A DNA stretch of 12,047 bases from Penaeus vannamei. Its lineage: Eukaryota; Arthropoda; Malacostraca; Decapoda; Penaeidae. Under the pieces are notes generated by a model. The model saw only the letters and a list, made by a program, of their open reading frames with translations, was not told where the DNA came from and did not search any database. Positions 1 through 8,983 of the stretch are shown in pieces. The stretch's first letter is position 1; each line of letters opens with the position of its first letter. The position numbers were made by a program, and so were the translations under genes. The stretch lies in NCBI RefSeq assembly GCF_042767895.1, contig NC_091555.1, positions 15,018,467 through 15,030,513 of the forward strand, read 5' to 3'.

Positions 1-120
1 GTAATACTAATAATAATGATGATGATGATGATCATAATAATGATAATGATAATAATAAAGATAATAATGATAATAATAATAATGATAATAATGAAAGATG
101 GATTAATGCACTACTCCATT
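1..120 (+). repeat. Imperfect AAT/GAT triplet microsatellite, left edge of window
   Basis: The bases are almost entirely AAT and GAT triplets, with the A-rich strand on plus. The array starts before the window. It ends in a short non-repetitive stretch before the tRNA-like palindrome at 142. Confidence 0.9.
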
Positions 121-143
121 GATATGCTTAATAAGAAATAACT

Positions 144-223
144 CTTCTAATGGGACTCGAACCCACGTCATTGCAGGCAGGAAACTGAAAGACAGACACT
201 CTATCGAATGCGCTAATTGGTAG
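144..223 (-). pseudogene. tRNA-like sequence, minus-strand half of the palindrome
   Basis: Read on the minus strand, a D-arm-like stretch (GCGC, then ATTCGATAGA, then GTGT, pairing with two G-T wobbles) is preceded by TA as in tRNA positions 8-9. A T-loop with the exact B-box complement lies at 153-163. The 5' end overlaps the 5' end of the plus-strand copy, so the two share the central GCGC. Acceptor pairing is poor and there is no credible anticodon arm. It differs from its partner at 9 of 46 positions in the 3' half, so the duplication is not very recent. Confidence 0.5.
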
Positions 224-280
224 AGCGCTTTTCATGCAGTTACCTGCTTGTGATGACGCGGGTTCGAGTCCCGATCGGAG
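201..280 (+). pseudogene. tRNA-like sequence, plus-strand half of the palindrome
   Basis: A D-arm-like hairpin is visible: GCGC at 210-213 pairs with GCGC at 225-228 around a loop containing TTGGTAGA. A T-arm follows: CGGG at 259-262, the 7-nt loop TTCGAGT, then CCCG at 270-273. These correspond to the polymerase III A-box and B-box of tRNA genes. The anticodon region is not canonical. About 29 nt separate D-stem from T-stem, where about 23 is normal, and the best hairpin is GCAG/CTGC with a 4-nt loop. Candidate acceptor strands 201-207 and 274-280 pair poorly. It is therefore a tRNA pseudogene or the tRNA-related head of a SINE, not a working tRNA. Confidence 0.6.
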
Positions 281-296
281 AGGTTTTTTATTCATA

Positions 297-1690
<1,394 letters not shown>

Positions 1691-1873
1691 CAATGACAAA
1701 TATCTAACCACATCAAACCTCGATACACCAACACACATAGAACAGAGACAAATAAAACAAAGCAAAACAAAAAAAAAAAAACGAAGAAAAAAAGAGAGAA
1801 AAAAAAAGAAAGAAACCCACAGCAATCCTTTCCCAAATTAATCCTTTCCACTTATTAAATATTCATCAGGGTC

Positions 1874-1903
1874 TATAGGCCTACGTTCGTAATCAGGCCT
1901 ATA
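1874..1903. repeat. Perfect 9-bp inverted repeat with 12-nt loop
   Basis: TATAGGCCT at 1874-1882 is exactly complementary to AGGCCTATA at 1895-1903. The pairing stops at the next base on each side (C at 1873 and C at 1904). The arms are themselves largely palindromic (AGGCCT). It could be a hairpin, a palindromic binding site pair, or a piece of a repeat family. Confidence 0.7.
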
Positions 1904-1933
1904 CCATTTCATCCATTTTTGATTCCGGAAACG

Positions 1934-1945
1934 TATGACGTCATA
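1934..1945. promoter_or_regulatory. Perfect TGACGTCA (CRE-type) palindrome
   Basis: TGACGTCA at 1936-1943 is the full cAMP-response element that binds CREB/ATF-type bZIP proteins in animals. The symmetry extends to 12 bp as TATGACGTCATA. No gene start is visible nearby, so a regulatory role is unproven. An 8-bp site also occurs by chance in a large genome. Confidence 0.3.
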
Positions 1946-1984
1946 GATTGTGAAAAGCGACCTCAAATATAGTCTCGAGGGAAA

Positions 1985-2005
1985 GGGGGGGGGGGGGGTA
2001 GGGGG
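1985..2005 (+). other. G14-TA-G5 run, G-quadruplex candidate
   Basis: Fourteen consecutive G (1985-1998), TA, then five G (2001-2005). The long run can be split into three G3 tracts, so four tracts are available for a four-stranded G structure on the plus strand. Homopolymer length from sequencing may be inaccurate. Confidence 0.55.
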
Positions 2006-2040
2006 TGAGCAGTCATGTCGATTGAAGTTAATTGAAAAAA

Positions 2041-2461
2041 TTGCGTTCGAAACAAAAAAAGAAAAAAAAATGATGATGCTGATGAAGATGAATTTGGTAC
2101 GATCGGGAAATAAAAATTAGAAGGAAAAATCGGTGATGATTTGGTGATGATGGATGTTATAAGATGGTGGTAGTGGTGATGATATTGATGGTGATTTGAT
2201 TGATAATGATACTATTATCTCTATTGCTACTACTTCTACCATTACTACTACTGTTATTAGTGATATTGAAATTATTGGTGATAATGATGATCGATGGTTA
2301 TGATAACAAGTATGAAAAATAATTATAATAATGATAATGATTATGATAATGATAACAATGATAATGATGAGAATTATATCAATTATGATAGCAATGATAA
2401 TAATACTGTGATAATTATGATAATGATGGTAATGACAATGATAACAATAGTAATAATAACT

Positions 2462-2521
<60 letters not shown>

Positions 2522-2530
2522 GTAATATAA
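2041..2530 (+). repeat. Degenerate GAT/AAT triplet repeat with a short ATT/ACT excursion
   Basis: GAT-rich DNA (2070-2205) gives way to a T-rich triplet stretch (about 2206-2270). It then returns to GAT and AAT, ending in a pure AAT run at about 2467-2520. The array stops at 2531, where the first copy of the GGCGGAGGT repeat begins. Confidence 0.85.
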
Positions 2531-2531
2531 A

Positions 2532-2921
2532 CACTCAGAGAGCGCATACCTCTGCCAAGGCAATAAGGTCACTCATGCAAGAGCAATATTGACAGAGAAT
2601 TACATCATCATCACCCGTGACGTCCTTGCTTCCCTGTCTCGCAAAGACAATGAATCCTTTAAAAATATTCCTGGATCCGCATTATGAAATAGCTTATAAG
2701 TTGGACACACCTCTAGTGAAAGAAATTGAAAAAAAAAAAATCTCTGTTCATTACCTTTTTTGAGTTATCCTGCTAATCGCCCTGGACCCGTATCATGAGC
2801 TGGGTCACCAATAAACAAAATTTAATGGCTTCTAAGTTGGGCTAAGAATCTGTTCATAAGTTTTTGAATTATCCTGCTAAACAACGCTATCAAAAATATA
2901 AACACCTTGGCGGAGGTAATG
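2532..2921. mobile_element. Dispersed GGCGGAGGT-end repeat, copy 1
   Basis: The left end CACTCAGAGAGCGCATAC (2532-2549) is identical over 18 nt to copy 2. Near-terminal inverted repeats are visible: ACCTCTGCCAAGG at 2548-2560 opposes CCTTGGCGGAGGT at 2905-2917, with one mismatch. Further anchors shared with copy 2 are CAATAAGGTCAC, a GATCCG motif, a TCCTGCTAA motif and AACGCTAT. There is no open reading frame, so it is non-autonomous. The body contains an internal duplication, which makes it longer than copy 2. I recall similar sequence as widely dispersed in marine animal genomes, but cannot name the family. It could be a MITE-like DNA element or a Helitron-type element. Confidence 0.7.
2670..2884 (+). 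repeat. Internal ~105-110 bp tandem duplication in copy 1
   Basis: Unit one (2670-2780) runs from CCTGGATCCGC to GAGTTATCCTGCTAATCGC. Unit two (2781-2884) runs from CCTGGACCCGTATCATGAGC to GAATTATCCTGCTAAACAAC. Each unit contains TCTGTTCAT about 35 nt before its end, followed by a T-run. Copy 2 of the element has only one such unit. The units are well diverged from each other. Confidence 0.6.
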
Positions 2922-3022
2922 ATAATAATGATAATATTAATGATGATAATAAGAATAAGAATGATGATGACAACAATAAAAATGATAATAATGATAATAA
3001 TTATTATGATAAGAATAATGAT

Positions 3023-3056
<34 letters not shown>

Positions 3057-3262
3057 GTAATAATAATAATAACAATAATAGTAATAATGAAACATTAATA
3101 GTAATAAAAATAATGATGATTATGATCATAATAATATTTATCATTATTCTTATTACTATTGTCATTATTAACATTACTACTTTTAGGATTTAAAATCATG
3201 ATGATGATGATAACAACAACAACAACAACAATAATAAATAACAATAATAATGATAGCAACAG
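2922..3262 (+). repeat. AAT/GAT microsatellite between the two dispersed-repeat copies
   Basis: The triplet array starts directly after GGAGGTAATG of copy 1, so the element end runs into the repeat without a gap. At 3121-3130 a perfect palindrome TATGATCATA marks a local switch to ATT polarity. This lasts to about 3185 before GAT and a run of AAC triplets (about 3210-3230) resume. Confidence 0.85.
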
Positions 3263-3263
3263 T

Positions 3264-3518
3264 AACTAGAAGCACTCAGAGAGCGCATACTTCCGCCATG
3301 ACAATAAGGTCACGGACAAAATAAAATATTCACACTCAAGAATTACATGAAAATTCCCAGATCCGGATCACCACCAACATTTAGCGGCATCTAAATTGGG
3401 CTGATATACGCCTCTGGTAAAAAATCTGTACACTTATTTTTGAGTTCTCCTGCTAACCAACTAACCAACAAACTATCCAACGCTATAAAAAGACATGACT
3501 TCTTTGGCGGAGGCAATG
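3264..3518. mobile_element. Dispersed GGCGGAGGT-end repeat, copy 2
   Basis: The left end AACTAGAAG then CACTCAGAGAGCGCATAC (3273-3290) and the right end TTTGGCGGAGGCAATG match copy 1. The right core TTGGCGGAGG lies at 3504-3513 (2907-2916 in copy 1). Between them are CAATAAGGTCAC (3302-3313), GATCCGGATCACC, a GAGTTCTCCTGCTAACC stretch and AACGCTAT (3479-3486). It lacks the duplicated inner unit of copy 1 and has different point changes, so the copies look independently aged. No coding capacity. Same orientation as copy 1. Confidence 0.7.
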
Positions 3519-3553
3519 TATGCACATTTTTTTCACGTTGAAATTCATTATGA

Positions 3554-3555
<2 letters not shown>

Positions 3556-3592
<37 letters not shown>

Positions 3593-3594
3593 GT
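3556..3594 (+). repeat. GT dinucleotide microsatellite
   Basis: TG repeats for 39 nt with a single C interruption (TGCGTG). It lies just downstream of the second dispersed-repeat copy. Confidence 0.95.
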
Positions 3595-3617
3595 TTAAAA
3601 AAGTGACTTTCGCATAT

Positions 3618-3875
3618 CCACGCCCACACATACACACACACACACATTTACATAGTTAAACACACACACTTTCATAGTCACACACAACATAAGTAATTTT
3701 ACACACTCATACATGTTTTCAGAGTCACTTGAACGCACAATTCCACACACACATACCTCATAGCTCACATGCCACCTTCAGATTAAATAGACAATTTGAC
3801 AAATGATTTATCTATCGTCCTTACAGTGGTTAGAGCATCAGACGCGCGCACACAAACCACATATGCACACACACA
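3618..3875 (+). repeat. CA-rich degenerate dinucleotide region
   Basis: Short CA runs (3623-3646, 3660-3668, 3680-3686, 3743-3754, 3847-3878) are spaced by AT-rich words such as TTTACATAGTTAAA and TTTCATAGTCA. The CA polarity is the complement of the GT tract immediately upstream. Confidence 0.75.
3821..3843 (+). pseudogene. tRNA D-arm/A-box-like fragment
   Basis: TTACAGTGGTTAGAGCATCA followed by GAC resembles the D-arm of eukaryotic tRNA genes (consensus around AGTGGTTAGAGCATCAGAC). No B-box (GGTTCGANTCC) follows within 100 nt, because CA repeats replace the expected downstream half. It could be a 5' piece of a tRNA-derived SINE or a chance match. Confidence 0.4.
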
Positions 3876-3924
3876 CCTTTTAGCATTGTCCTCCTTCCTT
3901 CCTCCTTTATTCCCTCTGAGAACG

Positions 3925-4047
3925 ATGATAATAATGATAATAATGATAATATTGATAATAAAAATAGTGATAATAAAAAGGATAACAGTCTTAATAATGA
4001 TGATAATGAGAATAATAAAAAATCATCATAACAAATATTCAATGATA
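3925..4047 (+). repeat. AAT/GAT microsatellite running into the gap
   Basis: GATAATAATGATAATA-type triplets on the plus strand run up to the first N at 4048. The true length of the array is unknown. Confidence 0.85.
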
Positions 4048-4547
4048 NNNNNNNNNNNNNNNNNNNNNNNNNNNNNNNNNNNNNNNNNNNNNNNNNNNNN
4101 NNNNNNNNNNNNNNNNNNNNNNNNNNNNNNNNNNNNNNNNNNNNNNNNNNNNNNNNNNNNNNNNNNNNNNNNNNNNNNNNNNNNNNNNNNNNNNNNNNNN
4201 NNNNNNNNNNNNNNNNNNNNNNNNNNNNNNNNNNNNNNNNNNNNNNNNNNNNNNNNNNNNNNNNNNNNNNNNNNNNNNNNNNNNNNNNNNNNNNNNNNNN
4301 NNNNNNNNNNNNNNNNNNNNNNNNNNNNNNNNNNNNNNNNNNNNNNNNNNNNNNNNNNNNNNNNNNNNNNNNNNNNNNNNNNNNNNNNNNNNNNNNNNNN
4401 NNNNNNNNNNNNNNNNNNNNNNNNNNNNNNNNNNNNNNNNNNNNNNNNNNNNNNNNNNNNNNNNNNNNNNNNNNNNNNNNNNNNNNNNNNNNNNNNNNNN
4501 NNNNNNNNNNNNNNNNNNNNNNNNNNNNNNNNNNNNNNNNNNNNNNN
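4048..4547. other. Assembly gap of 500 N
   Basis: An unbroken run of N of exactly 500 positions. The round number suggests a placeholder length. It lies between an AAT array and a TC array, the kind of sequence that stops assembly. Confidence 0.99.

Positions 4548-4588
<41 letters not shown>
4548..4588 (+). repeat. TC dinucleotide microsatellite at the gap edge
   Basis: A pure TC repeat starts at the first resolved base after the gap, so it probably extends into it. It continues as a pyrimidine-rich tract to about 4610. Confidence 0.95.
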
Positions 4589-4593
<5 letters not shown>

Positions 4594-4652
4594 TTCTCTA
4601 ACTTCCTCTCATGTATTCATTGCCGAGGATGTTCGTCCAGCGTTACCCTCAG

Positions 4653-4769
4653 GAGACTCCGGGTATTGCTTATGTTATTGTTTATGCTGCTGTTGCTTAT
4701 GCTGACTACGCTGATGCTGTTGGGAATGCCGTCGCTGACCGCTACTTATTGATCTTGGGTCCGCTAAAG
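4653..4769 (+). CDS. Weak internal-exon candidate, unknown product
   Basis: A pyrimidine tract, a CTAAC branch-like word (4598-4602) and TTACCCTCAG ending at 4652 could form a splice acceptor. CTAAAG|GTGGTG at 4769/4770 could be a donor. The 117 nt between them are open in one frame (39 codons) and read ETPGIAYVIVYAAVAYADYA and onward: hydrophobic, Ala/Tyr/Val-rich, with no recognisable domain. The same frame stays open from an ATG at 4611 to a stop at 4811 (66 residues). Much of it comes from a degenerate TTATGCTG word, so repeat read-through is at least as likely. Confidence 0.15.
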
Positions 4770-4980
4770 GTGGTGCTGTTATTGGTGTTGATTTTATGTG
4801 AATACTGCTGATGATTCTATTTCTGAAAAGAAGAAGGGAAGATGATGTTGATGACACAAAGAAAGAGAAAAAAAGGAAAAGAGGAAGAAGAAAAACGCCA
4901 TTATTAATATCGCAGGAATATTGTTCAGATAAATATAAAATAATTCCATAATCAATGATAATGACAATACAAGGGATCAT
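4770..4980. other. Short non-repetitive stretch, purine-rich in the middle
   Basis: Mixed sequence with an A/G-rich section at about 4826-4896. I see no gene, RNA or element in it. Confidence 0.5.
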
Positions 4981-5645
4981 AAAAATGGTAATAGTAATAA
5001 TAATGGTAATATTACTAATAATAATTACGGTAATTAAAAAAGTACAATATATATATTAACGAGGTTGATAATAACAGCGAAAGACCTGACTGATGAAATA
5101 GTATGAATGGATAATTATTGCAAGAATATCATAGCAATCCTACCCATCAAACTTACATTGACAATAATATATATGGATGTGATAATGGTAATTTTATGGA
5201 TAATGATCATAATACAACTAAAATTGCTATTATAACTGCTATTACTATTGCTACTATTTTTAGTATCAACATAGCAGTGATATGATTGATATGATATTGA
5301 TACTCAATGTGATGATACCAGTGGAGATGATTACTACAATGACGATATAAAAGCAATATCAAGGATGGAAATTGCGATATTATTAGTGATGCACTAAAAG
5401 CAATAAAAATAAAACAAGGACAATGATAAGAATAATGAGAACTATGATAATGGTAATAATGATAGACAAAAAATAACGATGATGTTAATGATGATGATAA
5501 AAAGAATAATGATAACAGTAACAATAACAATAAATATATCGATGATAATGATTATGAAAAGAATAGCAATAATAACGATGATTATAACAATAATGAGAAT
5601 AATGCTAGCAGTGACAATAATAATGATAATGACAGTAATGATTAT
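4981..5645 (+). repeat. Highly degenerate AAT/GAT triplet region
   Basis: Words such as GATAATGGTAATAATGAT recur, but the triplet phase is often lost, for example at 5040-5165. The density of triplets rises toward 5645. It looks like an older, decayed array. Open frames here are Ile/Met-rich and not credible as genes. Confidence 0.7.
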
Positions 5646-5658
5646 AATGATTATCATT
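5646..5658. repeat. Palindrome at AAT-to-ATT polarity switch
   Basis: AATGAT at 5646-5651 and ATCATT at 5653-5658 are complementary around a single central T. Upstream the repeat is A-rich on plus; downstream it is T-rich on plus. Confidence 0.7.
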
Positions 5659-5735
5659 TTCCTTATTATCATTATCATTATCATTATTATCATCATCATT
5701 ATCATTATTATTATTATTGTTATTATTATTATTAC

Positions 5736-5790
<55 letters not shown>

Positions 5791-6309
5791 GTTGTTGTTG
5801 TTGTTGTTGTTATCATTATTATTATCATTATTATTAGTAGTAGTAGTAGTACTATTATTTCATCATTATTATTATTGCTATTAGTATCACCGTAATCATT
5901 ATCATTATCATTATCATTATCATTACTGTTGTTATTATTATTGTTATCATTATCACTATTGTTATCATTGTTATCATTATGATTATGATAATGATTATCG
6001 TCATTATTGTAATTGTTATTATTATCACTGTTATTATTACTTTCAGTATCAACATTGTTACTATTGTTATCACATTATCACCATTATTATTACTATTAAC
6101 TTTTATCATTATCTTTATTATCATTATAGTTATTGTTATTACAATTATTAATTTAATCGTTATTATCATAATTATTTTTATGATTATTATTACTATCATG
6201 ATTATCATTATCATTGTTATCATTATTATTATTACCATTGTCATTATGATTATCATTATCACCATTATTATCATTATCATTATTATTGTTATTATTATTA
6301 TTATTATTA

Positions 6310-6409
<100 letters not shown>

Positions 6410-6420
6410 CATTATTATCA

Positions 6421-6512
<92 letters not shown>

Positions 6513-6522
6513 GTTGTTGTTG

Positions 6523-6611
<89 letters not shown>

Positions 6612-6645
6612 GTTATTACCATTATTATTCTTTATTATCATTGTT

Positions 6646-6750
6646 ATTATCATTATCATTATTATTATCATTATATTACCATTATCATTATCATTATCAT
6701 TATCATTATATTACCATTATCATTATCATTATTATTATCATTATATTACC
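6646..6750 (+). repeat. 35-bp unit repeated three times
   Basis: Units are 6646-6680, 6681-6715 and 6716-6750, each ending in TTATATTACC. By hand comparison units one and three are identical, and unit two differs at one position (T to C at unit position 18). Thirty-five is not a multiple of three, so this array has its own period on top of the triplet background. Confidence 0.85.
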
Positions 6751-6753
6751 ATT

Positions 6754-7259
<506 letters not shown>

Positions 7260-8648
7260 CATTATTATTATCATTATCATTATTACTCATCATAAGTAAT
7301 AATGACAATCATGATTATGTTGTTATTTTTCTTCTTGTTCTTTTTATTATCATTACTTTATCATTATCATTGTTATCATCGTTATCATTATTATCATTAT
7401 TACTATTATCATTATTCATATTATTATGATCATTATCATTATCACTATCATTATTATTGTTATTATTATCATTACTGTTCTCGTCGTTATTATCATTATT
7501 ATTATCATTATCATTTTTACTGTTATTATCATTATTATCAATATAATTGTTTTTGTTATTATTATGATTGTTATTATTGTTATTTTTATTATTAATATTA
7601 TTATTATTACTATTATTATTATCATTATTATTATTATTATTATTATCATTATTATCATTATTATCATCATCATCATCATTTTCATTATCATTATAATCGT
7701 TATCTATTGTCATTATTATCATTATTTTTACTATCACTATCTTCATTTTCACCATCATTGTCATTACTATTTTTATCATTATGATTATTATCATTACTGT
7801 TACTATTTTCATTATTATCAATATCATTTTTATCATTATTGTTATTGTTATTGTTTTGTTGCCTTATTCTTTTTGTATTATTACTATTACGCCTTATCAT
7901 CGTTATTATCATTCTTTTCTTGTTATTATTATTACCATTATTACTTTTTATCATCTTTATTATTATCACTGTTATTGTTATTATCGTTATTATCATCAAT
8001 ATTATCATTATTTTTGTTGTTGTTGTTGTTATTACTATCAGTAGAAGTAGTATTGATAGTCGTAGTATTATCATCAATTTCATAATCATAATTATCATTA
8101 CTGCTATTACTATTAATACTTTTATTATCATCATAATTTTTATGGTCATAATCATTAATGTTATTGCTATCATTATCGCTATCTTTGGTATTATCATCAT
8201 CATCATCTTACCATCATTATCATTATCATCATTTTCATTGTTATTGTGATCATTTATTATAACAAGGAATATTAGCATTGGTGGCATTATCATCATGATA
8301 GTTACAATTAACATCATTAATCCTTGCTATCATCATCATCTTCTTTACTTCTATCATGATTATATAATACCTGTCACTATCATTATTATCACAATGACTA
8401 TCATTATCATCCTTATCATAATGATAATAGCAACAGTATCATGATACCATCATCTTTATTATCTTTGTCAGTATTGTCATCATTGCTGGCCTTATCATTA
8501 TCATCAACACTACTATTATTTTCCAAATTGTAACCATTATCATTATGTCATTTCCATAAACATTACTGTTGCTTTTATCATTATCATTATAGTTTTGTTT
8601 TTTATCATGTGTCTTTACTATCACATTTTTCATCTTCATTTTTATAAT

Positions 8649-8692
8649 AGTTACCGATGATTAGTATTATTGCTTTATCATCATTAGTAACT
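8649..8692. repeat. Imperfect inverted repeat at ATT-to-AAT polarity switch
   Basis: AGTTACCGATGAT (8649-8661) opposes ATCATCATTAGTAACT (8677-8692), with a 3-nt bulge and a mismatch. To the left the triplets are T-rich on plus; to the right they are A-rich. It mirrors the switch at 5646-5658. Confidence 0.6.
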
Positions 8693-8718
8693 TAAGAATA
8701 ATATAATATAATAGTATA

Positions 8719-8953
8719 ATATGATAATGATAGTAATAATACTAATAATATGATAATGATAATAATAATGATAATAATATGATAATGATAATAATATGAT
8801 AATGATAATAATATGATAATGATAATAATATGATAATGATAATAATAATGATAATAATATCATAATGATGATAATAATGATAATATCATAATGATAATAA
8901 TAATGATAATAATATCATAATGATAATAATAATGATAATAATATGATGATAAT
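8719..8953 (+). repeat. Ordered 17-bp/29-bp AT-rich tandem array
   Basis: The marker ATATGAT or ATATCAT starts at 8719, 8748, 8777, 8794, 8811, 8828, 8857, 8883, 8912 and 8941. Spacings are 29, 29, 17, 17, 17, 29, 26, 29 and 29. The 17-bp unit is ATATGATAATGATAATA; the 29-bp form adds 12 nt of GATAAT-type sequence. The ATATGAT form dominates the left part and ATATCAT the right, so variants are clustered as expected for local unequal exchange or slippage. Confidence 0.8.
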
Positions 8954-8960
8954 ATACCTG

Positions 8961-8983
8961 ACTTCCTTTTTTTCTATTGATAG
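8961..8983 (+). other. Candidate 3' splice acceptor
   Basis: A pyrimidine-rich stretch (8961-8977, ACTTCC then a T-run and CTATT) is followed by GATAG, with AG at 8982-8983. In-frame stops TGA (8978) and TAG (8981) lie just before AG, and the frame opens exactly after it. It is the best splice-like signal in the window, although AG after a T-run is common by chance. Confidence 0.4.

Larger units (their letters stand above)
142..282. repeat. Imperfect palindrome of two head-to-head tRNA-like sequences
   Basis: The outer arms 142-187 and 237-282 are inverted copies of each other, 37 of 46 positions matching by hand alignment with no gaps. The 49-nt centre is also pseudo-symmetric: CTCTAT at 199-204 opposes GTAGAG at 220-225, and GCGC sits at 210-213. 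Each arm carries an exact tRNA B-box (GGTTCGAGTCC at 261-271 on plus; its complement GGACTCGAACC at 153-163). Both are equidistant from the centre near 212. The unit is bounded by AAT repeat on both sides. It could be a tRNA-derived dispersed element that was duplicated head to head, or a fold-back of one SINE-like copy. I see no poly-A tail and no target-site duplication. Confidence 0.8.
1708..2040. other. Non-repetitive AT-rich island between triplet arrays
   Basis: The sequence loses triplet order here. It begins with an A/G-rich stretch (about 1741-1815) that includes a run of 12 A. Mixed-composition DNA follows, with an inverted repeat, a palindromic TGACGTCA site and a G-run, which are listed separately. 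No reading frame of convincing length or composition crosses it. It may be the remains of an old dispersed element or unique intergenic DNA. Confidence 0.6.

Noticed and set aside
201..280. A functional tRNA gene
   Set aside because: The A- and B-boxes are good, but the anticodon arm and acceptor stem do not fold canonically and the D-to-T spacing is too long.
2532..3518. Autonomous transposon with transposase between the two dispersed-repeat copies
   Set aside because: The DNA between the copies is only ~340 bp of triplet repeat with no coding capacity, and the copies are in direct orientation with age differences.
5790..5811. GTT block as a distinct element
   Set aside because: It is a short variant run inside the ATT array, as also seen at 6512 and 8014, and is explained by local expansion of one substitution.
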